A stretch of 64,000 nucleotides of DNA from Cichorium intybus (GCA_023525715.1 JAKNSD010000077.1:669112-733111); one strand, 5' to 3'. Shown: positions 37,334 through 60,705, counted from the stretch's first letter. The notes: generated by a model from the letters alone, not told the origin. Made by a program: numbers and translations.

Positions 37334-37680
37334 ATACATTTCTTGCAACAATTAATTTATTCAGACCTCACTTCATCATGTGACTCCAAGTCAAATGATT
37401 CTAAAGTACTGTCCACCTGGACCTTTGGTTGAAGCGATTCTTATTAAACTTTAACTTTAACAATCATACAACACAAACGGCTCATGTGACTCCAAGTCAA
37501 ATGATTCCAAAGTCCTGAGTTGCCAAACGGTTTGGCTTTGGAGCATTTTCTAATCTTTCTATAACTGTATCCGACCCTGTGGATTCCCAGTTTGAGACAT
37601 CTCATAACCGGTCCAAACGTTGCAGATCGTTTCTTGATGCGTCTCATCTCTGGACTCAATCCTGAAGTATAAGTTTTTTA
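37334..37680 (-). mobile_element. Copia-2 internal region, reverse strand, copy B (after hAT-like element)
   Basis: Equivalent of 14043-14370. The minus strand matches the region around 49510-50100 of the plus-strand relative. Confidence 0.55.
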
Positions 37681-38744
37681 ACCGTATTCATTTGAAACTA
37701 TAATAACTTTCAAAAGTTTTTTAATAACAATTGTTAATTGTTATATTAATATCAAATAATAATATGAATTTTCAACTTTTGAGAATTAATTTGTATTGAT
37801 TGTGCAAACTATAAGTCTTTATTTACCAAATTGTTTATGTATTAACTACTACAACTTTATATAATCATACATTTAAGTATGAGCGACTTTAGTAATTAAA
37901 AACAAATTCATTGAAAGCGAATGCTAATATTTTCAAAGTATATCCAAAATCTATGTTAATTAGTTCAACTTATGTTTGATTATTCAAAAACAATGTCATG
38001 GTTATTTAGCACATGATCGATTCTATGCATTTTTTAAATGATTAATTGATTAGTATTTTATATTTGATCTTTTTGTTTGAATAAACAAACAAATAGTGTA
38101 CAGTATTTGACATATTATTGTAATCTTAATTATATGCATGTAATATGTTTAATGTTAAAAAATTATGTGTAATAAGTTTGTTGTTAGTATGTGCTAGATG
38201 TAATTCCAATACACGGTATATCAATATTTGGATTGTATGTATACTTTTTGGGTAATAATACAATTTCTAGGATGAATCAATATAATTTTCAAAATGAAGA
38301 ACCATTAAGAAACATGAATCTCTTTTTGAGATACAATACGCTCTATGTCATTAGGAATTTCAATATAATTGAATCGAATATGAAAATAGTAATTGCAATA
38401 TGATGTTGTTTGAGAATATCGAACGTGCTGAGCTAAACGTTGATACATTATACCCAAATAATCATCGCCAAATAAAATTATACATCAGTGTTAGAAAGCT
38501 TTTACATTAATTTTTTTAATTTTTTGTGACAAATATTATAATAGTTAATAATATTAACTAATTTATTTTCAATACTTTACATTTATCACTGTTATTTTAG
38601 TATACAAATTAATTTTTGCGTAAGGTACGAACATACACCTCGTAGAAAATAGAAATGTGTTCTTTTAGTGTATGTGCTGGAACTAATGAGCCCACAACGT
38701 TTTGTCACGTGGTATTGAAGCATTTGACAAGGGCTTCTTAAATT
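37681..38744. other. Unassigned AT-rich noncoding DNA, copy B
   Basis: Counterpart of 14371-15447. No gene or element ends recognised. The small frame 38191-38403 is not preserved in a useful form in copy A. Confidence 0.6.
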
Positions 38745-38760
38745 ATCCGATTACTCTTTT

Positions 38761-41335
38761 TTTTTTGAACAGGCAAATAAATATATTAAAATAAGCCACA
38801 TCTAATAAGTAGATAGATGGGCAAAGTATAACCAGATACAGAAATGAAGTTTAGCAATAAATTACAGAGGTTTCATAGTCCAATCACACCAAGAAAGATT
38901 TTTACAACCGCCTCTATACTTCATCCAGTTGAATGTTGATGTCTTCACGCAATCCACCAGCCTCGCCGACGATAATGTGGTTACATTAAACCTTCTATCA
39001 CATCTGAATTTCCAAATCCACCTACAGGTACCATAACAAATGCTCGTGATCTCTTTCCTTTTCTTCATGCTAGACCCCCAGGCTTTTGAAAAAGTCACCA
39101 TATCACCAATAGATAGAAATTGAGGAGCAACAATATTACACCATTCAAAAATCATCGCCCAAACTCTGCTTGCAAACGGGCAATCAAAAAATGTATGTTT
39201 GATTTCATCTAAACCATTAATGCATTGACTGCACTGTAATGAATCTATCTGGATGCCACGCTTCACAAGCTCGCATGCAGAAGGAAGGCGCCCCAGGTTT
39301 GCTTTCCAGACACAATATAAAATCTTAATCGGAATTACGTGGAGCCAATCAACAACAGGATCCCAAGGGGGTGGGGCGGAAGCACTATCTAAAAGAGATC
39401 GTACCTTATGGACGTAGAATGACCCATCAGGAGATAAAGGACACATCCAAACATCCGCACCAGAAGCGTACGAGTGAGTCAAGAGGAGAGTAGTGATGTT
39501 GCTCAACTCAATATCGTGAACACCATTAATCGGCTCAGAAATCCAGTTCCAAACTGGACCACTAATGGATAATCTATCGCTAACCTTGCACCCTTTCTTT
39601 TTCTCCAATTTGTATAGCTCTGGAAATAAACATTTGAGAGGAGCATCCCCAATCCACTTATCCCACCAAAAGAATGTATTGTTACCATCTTTGACCTGTT
39701 TATGAAAAATATCGTCCAGATTCACCCCGTAATTTTCTAAATCAGTTTCCAAGCTTGCGATACTATGCCATGTACCAGTGATCGACTTCTTTGCCAGAAA
39801 ATTCGCCGGTTTTCGATGCAAGTTGTGAATACCTTGAATCACTCGAACCCATAGTAAGGGTGTATCTGTTCTGTATCTCCACCACCATTTAGTTAGAAGT
39901 GCTCGATTAAACGCCTTTAAAGATCCAACTCCGAGTCCCCCATTCTCCTTCTCGTCAACTATTCTATCCCAAGAGATCCAACTGATTTTTCGTTTTTCAT
40001 CACTTCCACCCCATAGAAAATTTCTCCTGATCTTTTCAAGTAGATCCAGCACACAATTTGGTGCAAGGAATAGAGAAAAATAGTATGTTGGAAGACTACC
40101 TAGAACCGCCTTGATTAATGTTAATCTCCCACCGAATGAAAGCGTTTTCGCTTTCCATTTAGACAACTTTTCGCGAAATCTATCCACAACCGGTTTCCAG
40201 TTCTTTTTAAGTCGCATATTTGCACCAATTGGAACACCGAGGTAGATGAACGGAAGAGTTGCATGTTCGCATCCCAAAGGAGCTGCCCATCGTTCAACAA
40301 TTGTCGGATCGACTCCAATACCGAAGATTCTAGATTTGGTGAAGTTCACTTTGAGACCCGAGGCAATGTGAAAACACCGAAGAATCCTGGCGAGATTTTT
40401 GATATTTGAAATGCTCCAATCACCAATGAATAAAGCGTCATCTGCATAAAAAAGGTGAGAAATGTAAGTATCCGATCGGGGAATTTTTATGCCCGTGAAG
40501 ACGTTTGAGCTGCACGCAGATCGCATCACAGCGTTAAGGCCCTCCATCGCGATAATGAACAGAAAAGGGGAGAGGGGATCTCCTTGTCTAACTCCCCTTT
40601 CCATAGTGAACTCCTTAGAAGGCGACCCATTAACCAAGACCGAAGCCCTGGCCGATCTAAGACACCCCGAGATCCAAGACCGCCATCTCATTCCGAATCC
40701 CATTTGCATCAGCACCGAGTCTAAGTACATCCAGTTTACTGAATCAAACGCCTTCTCGAAGTCAACTTTGAAAAGTAACATTTCTTTTTTCTCCTTCTTC
40801 GCCCAAGAGCATAGTTCATTTACGATTAAGGGGCCTTCCAATATGTGTCTACCTTCCACAAAGGCGGATTGTACTTCATCAATTACTTTACCAATAACAG
40901 CTTTCAAGCGATTTGCTAAAGTTTTGGAGATGACTTTGTAAATGCATCCAATAAGGCTGATTGGACGAAAATCACTAGGTTTAAGCGGGTCACGTATTTT
41001 TGGTATAAGTGTAATGAAGGAAGAGTTGCATCCAATCTCTATATTGCCAAAATTTTCGAAATGTTTCATGACGCCAAAAAAATCGTTCTTGACGAGATCC
41101 CAGTGCTTCTTGAGGAATAAAAAGGTGAATCCATCAGGACCCGGGGATTTGTCCGCAGTTCCATACTGCCGATTTTACTTCCTCCATTGTGAAAGGTGAT
41201 TCGAGAAAAGAGCTATCGAGTGAACTGATCTTGCGAATGTTCGGATTTAACAGTTTGGGTCGATTGACCCATTGTTCCTTAAATTTGTTACAAAAGAAAC
41301 CGAATAACTCTTCCTTTATTAATTCCCCATCCGCA
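38761..41335 (-). mobile_element. 5'-truncated L1-type LINE with target-site duplication
   Basis: A minus-strand LINE of 2575 bp flanked by a perfect 16-bp duplication ATCCGATTACTCTTTT (38745-38760 and 41336-41351). The T-run at 38757-38766 is the complement of the poly(A) tail. The empty site is intact in copy A (15448-15463), so insertion followed the duplication. The 5' end is truncated just upstream of the reverse-transcriptase domain; ORF1 and the endonuclease are absent. Confidence 0.93.
38862..41335 (-). pseudogene. LINE ORF2 remnant: reverse transcriptase and zinc-binding C-terminus
   Basis: The main open frame (38862-41069, 735 residues) holds the reverse-transcriptase fingers (PSDFRPISLIGCIYKVISK, 31-49), the first catalytic Asp in KVDFEKAFDS (101-110), RQGDPLSP (161-168) and the YADD active site (208-211). 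The thumb/connection has WKAKTLSFGGRLTLIKAVLG. The C-terminal zinc-binding region has a Cys-x2-Cys ... His ... Cys pattern (CSQC ... FDC). Upstream sequence continues to 41335 in another frame, with the break around 41150-41165 just before the SPGPDGF motif, consistent with a small indel. Without an N-terminal endonuclease it cannot mobilise itself. The long open frame argues for a young insertion. Confidence 0.92.
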
Positions 41336-41351
41336 ATCCGATTACTCTTTT

Positions 41352-49188
<7,837 letters not shown>

Positions 49189-49510
49189 AAGAGAAGGAAG
49201 TAGCATCGATTCGCATGCTCTTCAGATTGAAGCGTATATAGGCGAATTGTACAAACTTGGTTATTCCATGAGTCAGGAGTCGAGTGTTAACACTCTACTC
49301 GCTTCACTAACTAGTAAGTACGATCTGTTCATTCAGACGTATAGAAAGGAATACCAGAAAAAGAACTTAATGGAAATGCATCCACTGTTGACTTTATGCG
49401 AGTCACTCTTGGACAGGCATAGCTCCAATGGTTCAGCTACTTCTGGATTAAGTCCAGTGGGAAGACGCAGCAAGAAACGATCCAGATCGTCTGGATATGT
49501 CTTAAGCTAG
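49189..49510 (+). pseudogene. Copia-2 gag remnant
   Basis: Encodes LQIEAYIGELYKLGYSMSQE followed by LLASLTSKYDLFIQTYRKEY and MEMHPLLTLCESLL, the alpha-helical gag core of plant copia elements. It ends in a basic segment (GRRSKKRSRSSG) and a stop at 49508. The N-terminal part is missing at the junction with copy B. The zinc knuckle and the rest of the polyprotein are absent. Confidence 0.72.
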
Positions 49511-49999
49511 GAATCCACAGAATCGGATACAGTCGCGGAAAGATTGGAAGACGCTCCAAGGTCAAAATCTTTTGAAAGCTCAGGTATATCTAAAAACCTC
49601 AAAACTAATGTTCCATAATTCCTTGATGCATAATGTGATAGTCACATTTTGGTTTATATGCAGGGAATCAGTAGGGTACGGGACATTGCCGCATAGGAGC
49701 ACATATGGATTGGATTTCCGGCTCATGCAGTTTTGAAGTTTAGTTAGATATTGAAATATTGTTATCAGTTTTTAGATGCGTAAGACATTGTCTATCATAT
49801 AGTACATTGTTCAAGGATTTTGTTTTTTTAATAAAATTGTCGTTTAATTTCTTTTAACATCTGTTGTTTGAAATTATCCTTGAAATGTTGTATGATTCTG
49901 TTAAATGCATGATTGATGATAACTTGAATATTTAATGCATCCAAAATGTTTGGATTTTAGAAATTGTGTCCTTTTATGATTGTTAAGATAAATGTCATA

Positions 50000-50265
50000 A
50001 GAATCAATTCAACCAAAGGTCCAGTTTGACAGGACCTTGGAATCACTTGACTTAGAGTCACTTGATGAGTTGAGTTCTTAATGTGTCAAGAAATGAATCA
50101 ACCAAAGATCCAGTTGGACAGGATTTTGGAATTATTTGACTTAGAGTCATATGATGATTAAGTTCTTTATAAAGCACATGTAGTAAGAAATAAATCACCC
50201 AAAGATCCAAAGGACAGGATTTTGGAATCAGTTGACTTAGAGTCAACTAAAGATTACAAGTCTTG
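50000..50265 (+). repeat. Tandem repeat of about 95 bp inside Copia-2
   Basis: Three imperfect units, each with ACCAAAG(G/A)TCCAGTT, GACAGGA, TTGGAATCA and TTGACTTAGAGTCA in the same order. Traces of the same units are visible on the minus strand of copies A and B (14090-14230, 37375-37520). Confidence 0.8.
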
Positions 50266-53200
50266 AACAGAATTAACAAAGTCATAAGTTTACATAGAGA
50301 TGTAAAAGACATTGAGATTAGGAGCAACAGACACATCAGTTGCTGTGTATTGCTCGAAACTCCAAATAGAACACAATTGTTTGTACTTCACAATATTTGT
50401 CATTCGGTATGACGAATATGACTTTGCTTATCAGAATAAGCGATTGGATTGAAACCTTGAACAGTTCAAGGACTTCAAGGGAAGTACAAGACCCACAGAA
50501 CCTGAGTGACAACATAAACTAGGAGAATGTTTCACAGTTTATTCCCTTCCAAGAACATTAATAGTTATAATGTGTCTTAGGGAAGATGATGGAGCGTTGG
50601 TCGAAATAGTTCGATCCTCAATGTATGAGATACATTGCAAATTAGTTTCCGATACATTGAATACTAAACCAGTCAGACCATATTCCAACCACATCCTTCG
50701 ACTAAGTAGGTTTTGCAGACACTGTCTGAAATGTAAAGCTGAGATTGTCCCACTTGTACATTAAAGGTCCAGGGTCTTGTAGTGTTCGTCCGAACCTCAT
50801 GACTAGCCTGAACCTAATCAGAAATGTCGTTTCACTGGCTATCCCGTTGTACCTGGAAGAGAAAGAGCTCTTTTAGAAAGAACTCATGTTCTAAGGAAAC
50901 AGTGGGAGTTGGGACAGTCCTGAATGAGTTCAGGATTAGCCAAGTGAAATAACCTTTAGTCATCACTAGGCTTAGAGCAGAAATCAGATTTCTGTTTTAA
51001 TACTGACATAATCTTCTCTTGACCAGTAGGATTGATCACCGTCACAATTAGTTATGATCGGGGTTACATGCCGAATGGTGGTAAAACACTATAGTTGGTA
51101 CGGATTTACAATCCGACTACTTGGAAGCATTGGTGGGCCCGGTTGTTGCCAATTAAGAGAATCTTAGGACGAAATACCGTCTATGTGACAGTTTGATTGA
51201 TTTTACAACTGGTCTTAAAACCAGTGGGAGTAATCATCAAAAGAAACCAACATGGACAGAAACGTACCTTCAGAACATCTGGTTGAGTGAGACGATACTC
51301 AGAGTCAAGTAATTAACTCCGAGAGAAGCACTCTCAATAGAAGATGAAATCCGAAAGGATACTGCATAATGTAAGTCGTTAGTGGAGTGCGTGTGGATCA
51401 CCGGCACACTAATGGGGACTCACAAAGAGTATGCCATTATAAAGGTATGTGGGCCCGGGATTACGCCTTGGGCATCTCGCAAGAAAAGATATTCAGATTC
51501 TCAAAATATGCCAAATGATTGGATTTTGGGAAAGGGCTGAAAGATATCCATTAAGATGTCAGAAAGGTTTGGATTCTCAAAAATGTGCCATAAGCTCTGG
51601 ATTTTGTGAATAGTCCATAACCGTGCCAAAGCCAGTGGGAGTGTCGCTGTTATCTCTATCTACATATGTGTGTTACATACTGTTTCTAGGAAACGTCTCT
51701 TTTCATTACAAATTGTAAATACTTGGTGTTAAGAGACGGATCGCTATGAAAGACTTAATAAAGATACGGCATGCTCAGGTGGTTACAAACGTCTATGAGA
51801 TAGATCGAAACTCTACCAAAATGATCTTGATGAGACTCAAGACGCATTGCCCTAGGAAATAGTTTTCTGTCATTGCAAAGTGTAATGATTTGGCATGAGA
51901 GATATAAAAGGTGCAACATACTCACATAATCCATTGACATATATCAGATAGATGTTGTCATCAGTATAGACCTGGCCATAGTAAGCATGATCTTGATAAG
52001 ATTCAAGATGCATGGAAAAGAGTCTCCGAAAGGAAATAGTCATTAAAAGTCGTGACACAAGGATTATAAGTAATCCTAAGATTCCAAATGAGTTTGGAAT
52101 AGGACTAGATTGAATCCAACAAGTTTCTTGGATCGATCAGAAGTGTCATGAACATGTCTTGATGACTTAATGCTTAGAGCATAGTGAGTCAGATTCAGGA
52201 TATGACTTGGCTGGGAATACTTAATGGATTTTGTACATACGTGAGAAATCATTGGAAAATGATTGGGGTGAATGTTGATAACAATTTGAAAAGAGTTTTC
52301 AAATAAGGACTTAATGGTTAAAGAATTTCGTTGGCATTCCGATGGAGCGCCTGTGGCTCACCGGCACATCGTAACACCTCGAAATAGTCTTAGGGTACAG
52401 TCATGTGGACTAAAGATCCCGAGAACCATGGAAAGTCACAGTACATAGAATGGAGTTGTTAGTGAGAATGACAGTATAACCAAAATTGAAATATCATCGG
52501 AAGGATATCCGATAGGAAGAAGTGTATTAATGTATAACATTTGAATACATAGAAAAAGTGAAAGGTCAAGTAGACATAGATACATAACACGAATTAAATA
52601 GTTTAAAAGGAATCTAGAAACCGATAATAGTTTTATGTAAAATCCGACTTGGTAATTACCTCGTGGAGACTTGGTAATTAGCAAGAGTAGCTACCAGTCA
52701 GATTTTAAGTTTCGTCTTTGCATGTTTCACTTCCCGAATAATTTGATTATTCAAAAGTCCACAGTCGCTCATACTTTTCGGGAGTAAGTATGAACGAAGA
52801 CTGTCGTGAATTGGTTTGTAGATTGTCTAAGGAGTTAGACATTGCGGTAAGACTGCTACAACGTTCATGAGTGCTTAGAAATAGAGATTTGAGTATTGGA
52901 CAAACCCGCGCTCAATAGAATGCTTCATGGATTACATCACGAGCAATGTTGAGACGATAATATCATATGATCTTAAAGCGGAGACATATGAGTTGACATT
53001 TGCAATTCGGTTATGCATTGATAGTGCGTAAACGCATCGGTAACTCGATGTTATAAAACGCATTGTTGTGTACGATTTGATAAGTAAAAGACACAAGCAT
53101 ATGAGTCAAAGCTTATTCGTTCTGTGACCCTGGTGGGAAACAGATATCTGTAGGCCTCTCGATGATTTTGAAGTTGACAAAAGTGCTGGCCAGCCGGGAC

Positions 53201-53442
53201 TAAATTGATGTGTTCAATTAGAAGTCTTAAAGTCATAAGCAGAATCGGAGATCGGGAAATAGAGTATCAGACAGAGATTGATCTCAATCCATGTCTCGTG
53301 TCTGAAAATATCTTGTTGGACGAAGGATCATATGATCACTTTTCTATGGACAGAACAGACTGGGTCAGAGTTCGGCAGCAGTTTCTTGGAAGCTGCATGT
53401 TGTTTATTAATCAGAAGATAAATTAAAGTCATAGACTTATCC

Positions 53443-53452
53443 AAGTGGGAGA
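53443..53452 (+). other. Polypurine tract of Copia-2
   Basis: AAGTGGGAGA immediately before the LTR start TGTT. It primes plus-strand synthesis in copia elements. Confidence 0.82.
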
Positions 53453-53453
53453 C

Positions 53454-54856
<1,403 letters not shown>

Positions 54857-55559
54857 TAGGTTCTATTGAGAACTCAAATATTCATGAGATCTTGAGAACT
54901 CAATGCCATCCATTAGATCCTTATCCAAATAAAAAAAGGCTTGATCGTCATTTTATAAATCTAATTTAATTTTGATTTTTTTTATATTTGGCAACAGAAT
55001 ATCAATTCCTAAAAATAAGCACAATCAAATTCAAATTTCAAATTTAAAAAATTTATGATTTTCGTTTTTTTAAATATGAAATTTTTTGAAATTTGAAAAA
55101 AAAACATAAAAATTCTAAATCTTTTTTAAAAAAACAAATTTTCGAAATTAAAAAAAAAAGCATATTAGTGTATTTGCATTTGTATATATGCATACTCGCA
55201 GATGCATATATGCATACTCGCAGATGCATATATGCATATTTTCACAATTCATATATACGTATTCGTATTTTTAATATCTAAATGTAAAAAATGAATAACG
55301 TATTTTATTATAAACAATAATATAAAACTATTTTTAACAATACATATATAAAATTTAAAAAGTACAACGAAAAATAATGAACGTTACATATAAAAAATAT
55401 AAAAAATACAACGAAAATTCATGATGTCTTCATTCCTCAAATTTTCAATTTTCATTTCTTCAATTTGCTCGATAACTTCTCCAAAATATGCAATAACATT
55501 AATAAAAATTAATATACATGTATATTCAAAATCATTAAAATAAATACATACATGCATAT

Positions 55560-56120
55560 ACGCATATAAACAAATGCACATCTATTTTATCATATATAAG
55601 CATATATGCATATGTGTACATACACATTTATATGCATATAAACACCTATGCACATATGCACATGTGCACATATGCACACATATGTACACACACATTTTTG
55701 CACATGTAATCACATATGCACACATGTGTACACACACGTTTTTAAACATATACACATGCACCTGCATGAATTCACATTCAAAGGAATATATGCACAAACA
55801 TGGAAGTATTGGATTTGTCATATGCATTTATAAAATATGCACATGTAATCACATATGTTCATATCCACATATGTGCATGTGTATATGTGCACATATGCAC
55901 ATATGTGCATGTGTATATTCGCGCATATGTGCATAGGTACATGTATACATATGTGCATTTATCAATATGTACATACGTATTTAATAACATATATGCACAA
56001 AGTTGTACATCAGAAACGGTAAAAAACTAGTACATGTGTATATATGCACATATGGAAACTAGTCACTTATGTACATACGCACATACGTGCATGTGTATAT
56101 GTTCATAAATCTGCATGTGT
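55560..56120. repeat. GCACATATGC / GTGCACATATG motif array
   Basis: Dozens of TGCACATATG, CATATGTGCA and CACATGTGCA motifs in both orientations with irregular spacing. Frames here read as Cys/His/Ile-rich strings and are artefacts of the repeat. The short F2 unit has the same motif at 15940-16015. Confidence 0.85.
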
Positions 56121-56452
56121 ACATCCATGCCCAAAATCAGCAATCAGCACATTCAATTAAAAGCAATCGATGTAACAGATAGTTTTCGTTAGTAAGTTAA
56201 AACCAATCGACGTAACAGAAAAATCTCGTTTATAATTGTCGCGATCCTAGTCGTAAGGAATTCTATAATTGAAGACATTTAAATAAAAGGATTATAAGCC
56301 AAATTATGATTCACAATTCCAAGATTACCACCGAATACATTCAAATAAAAGAATTATAAACCAATTTAAAGTTCATTGCAACCATAAAAACTTTTAGATA
56401 ATAAATGAGAAAAAATGAAAAACAAAGGAAACTTTACCATGTATTATTTTAC

Positions 56453-56745
56453 CTCGATATAACCAAGATTTCTTCCATAATTAAAGAAGCGTATTCCTCT
56501 GCTTGTTCTTTCAACTTTGAGAATCTGTTTGGAACGACACTAAGCACTAACAGCTGCATACAATGTAAAACGAACCATTTTAAATAGAGGAATATCAAAT
56601 TCTTCAGTACTTTCTTCAATAGTGACAAATTAAATGAATTTTATGTATCAAATAATACCTTCTGTATCTCATCTCGTGTGATCCTTCCTTCTAGAGTGCC
56701 TCGATGCATCAGTTCATGAAAACATTCATCTTCAACGATTAGATT
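56453..56745 (-). pseudogene. Captured fragment of an Rboh-like NADPH oxidase gene (two exons and intron)
   Basis: Exon 1 (minus strand, about 56745-56659) encodes GRITRDEIQK; exon 2 (56553-56453) encodes SKLKEQAEEYASLIMEE, then, after a small frame-breaking deletion, LGYIE. These match the EF-hand region of plant respiratory burst oxidase homologues, which produce superoxide at the plasma membrane under calcium control. The 105-bp intron between (56554-56658) keeps GT...AG signals (GTATTATTTG, TTGTATGCAG), and exon 2 is followed by a donor-like GTAAAATAAT. So genomic DNA, not cDNA, was taken up. Only a short piece is present: no transmembrane, FAD or NADPH domain. The left limit of exon 1 is uncertain. 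Identification is from memory of the family. Confidence 0.68.
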
Positions 56746-56759
56746 TTAGGGAATTGATT

Positions 56760-57240
56760 TTGAACAGTAAAGAGCAACAAATCAGCAAAGAAGCACCAAG
56801 CAGAACCGAAAATCGATTTTGAACAACGAAGAAGCATTGACCGAAAATCGACAATCAATTTTAGGGTTAATGAAGGACTTTACCGGCGATTTCAATGACT
56901 AGAAAACACGTAGGTGATGCTGGACAAGGCTGGCGATGGAGGCGCTGGCATCAGACACATCCAAATTCGTACTCCAAAAACCCACCGTTCGTTGGCCAGG
57001 TACTGCGGCCTTCAGCCCTTCACCTTGTGAAGCTTTTGAGATGGGATAGACGGGAAGGAGAAGGCCTTGGTTGTTCCAGGGCTAGTCGCCTGATCGGAAT
57101 TATTGCGATGATGGAGAAACGGGAAGGGAAAGAGAGCCGATAGAGAAAAACGATCGAGATATGTGACGATCAGGTGGCGATGGTTTAAGAAAGAAGGAGG
57201 AGACCGGGTAGGTTTTGGGGAAGACGTGACAGGGAGAGAA
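56760..57240. other. Gene-leader-like DNA inside the long F2 element
   Basis: Higher GC than the surroundings. On the minus strand it has a C/T-rich, 5'-UTR-like composition. It may be further captured host sequence upstream of the Rboh-like exons or from another gene. No protein is recognised. Confidence 0.35.
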
Positions 57241-57455
57241 AGATTGGTTACCTAAATTATTTAGGTTGATTTGTAGGAACTAATTTTTTCATACCCATTA
57301 TACCCTTCCGGTCATTTATAAAAATCCCAAGATACCATCCAATTTGTTGATAATTACGATCTCTGCCATTATCAATCTAAGCCATCCAATTTTCTAATCT
57401 AAAGGTCCAAATTTGGTTCTCGAGATCTCAGGATTTTTTGGGTTCTTACAAGAAC

Positions 57456-57460
<5 letters not shown>

Positions 57461-57538
<78 letters not shown>
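57461..57538. repeat. (TA)n tract
   Basis: Shared flank of the long F2 element and the next F4 unit. Confidence 0.98.
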
Positions 57539-59435
<1,897 letters not shown>

Positions 59436-59602
59436 TGTAGGTTCAAATACATTTTCTAAATACTGTGTGATTGTAGGACTAATTCTGGACCAATCATTTG
59501 ATAGGGGCAATTTGGGAATTCAATCAATCCCTAAAAATACAGTAACGATCGTGCCCTAACTCAAAATCACATCTCTAAAATCAAAAATTGAAATCCGCAA
59601 CT

Positions 59603-59790
59603 GATGGAGGCGGAGGCAACGGAGATCGACGGTGGTCGGTAATGGAGGCGGAGGCAGCGGAGATCGGCGGTGGTCGGTGATGGAGGCGGAGGCAGCGGAG
59701 ATCGGCGGTGGTCGGTGATGGAGGCGGAGGTAGCGGAGATCGGCGGTGGTCGGTGATGGAGGCGGAGGCGGAGGCGGCGGAGATCGACGG
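59603..59790. repeat. GC-rich minisatellite, period about 39 bp
   Basis: Four to five copies of a unit built from GATGGAGGCGGAGGCAGCGG and AGATCGGCGGTGGTCGGT with few differences. It is far more GC-rich than its surroundings and may derive from a coding or gene-leader sequence. Confidence 0.88.
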
Positions 59791-59920
59791 TCACCATTGT
59801 ATCCCCTAAAAAATCAACGACAGCCTTCGCCAGGAAGATCATCGAGAATGGAAATTATCTGCACTTTTTTCTTCACCGTCGTCAACCTTTTGTAAAAAAA
59901 ATATGATCTCTGCTCAAAGA

Positions 59921-60345
59921 CATTCTCAGAGAATGGACATCTCAAAGGCATTCTTAGAGAATGGGCATGCGTATAACAGTTTACTGGGCATGCGTATCAC
60001 TGTTGTCAAAGGCAAGGCATTCTCAGAGAATGAGGTATGTGTATAACAGTTTTTTTGAGAATGAGGTATTCTCAGAGAATGAAGTATTCTCAGAGAATAT
60101 GAGGCATTTCTTTCCCGTATTCCCTATTCTTTTCTTTTTCCGTTTTTGTGTTTTAGTTCATGTATCTTAGTGTTTGCATTCTCAGAGAATGAACGTGTAA
60201 AATTCATTCTTGCAGAATGGTTTTCTGGGTTAGGAGTTTTGCCACATGTAATATTCATTCTTGAAGAATGATATTCTACTTTCTTAATGGATTTTCTGTA
60301 CGTTATGGTTTTCTGTACAATCTTACTACCCATTCTCTGAGAATT
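59921..60345. repeat. Array of CATTCTCAGAGAATG palindromes
   Basis: Exact or near copies at 59921, 59949, 60018, 60067, 60085, 60177, 60205, 60256 and 60331. The 15-mer is a perfect odd palindrome. Related motifs occur in the F5-type block of copy B (46733-47139). Confidence 0.88.
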
Positions 60346-60699
60346 GAATTTAAAAACTCTTACTTAACTACTTTCTTTTTTCGAGAATGGAACTTTACTT
60401 ATCCGATAATGCATCTGTACTATCCTCCGATGTTGATTGTGTATATTTTGATTATTGATAGTATTAATTGAAACCGATCATATCATGTCCGTGATTTTAG
60501 CATGCGAATATTACATTCCGTTGTTATGGGTTTGTGGGTTTTGACTGTTTTACCCTTAACCGGGTTTTTTAAATTAAAAACACGTGAATTCTTTGATTTT
60601 ATTTACAAGAATGCCCTTTGATTTAATCCATTGATTTTGTTGATCTAGCGATCCACGTTGAGTCCTACAATCACACTATATTTAACAATTTCATTTAAT

Positions 60700-60705
<6 letters not shown>

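Noticed and set aside
55574..56030. Cys/His-rich frames resembling zinc-finger strings
   Set aside because: Produced by the GCACATATGC motif array; overlapping frames on both strands look alike.
59921..60345. Regularly spaced palindromes as a possible CRISPR array
   Set aside because: Spacers are uneven, the genome is a plant and there are no cas genes. It fits transposon subterminal motifs better.
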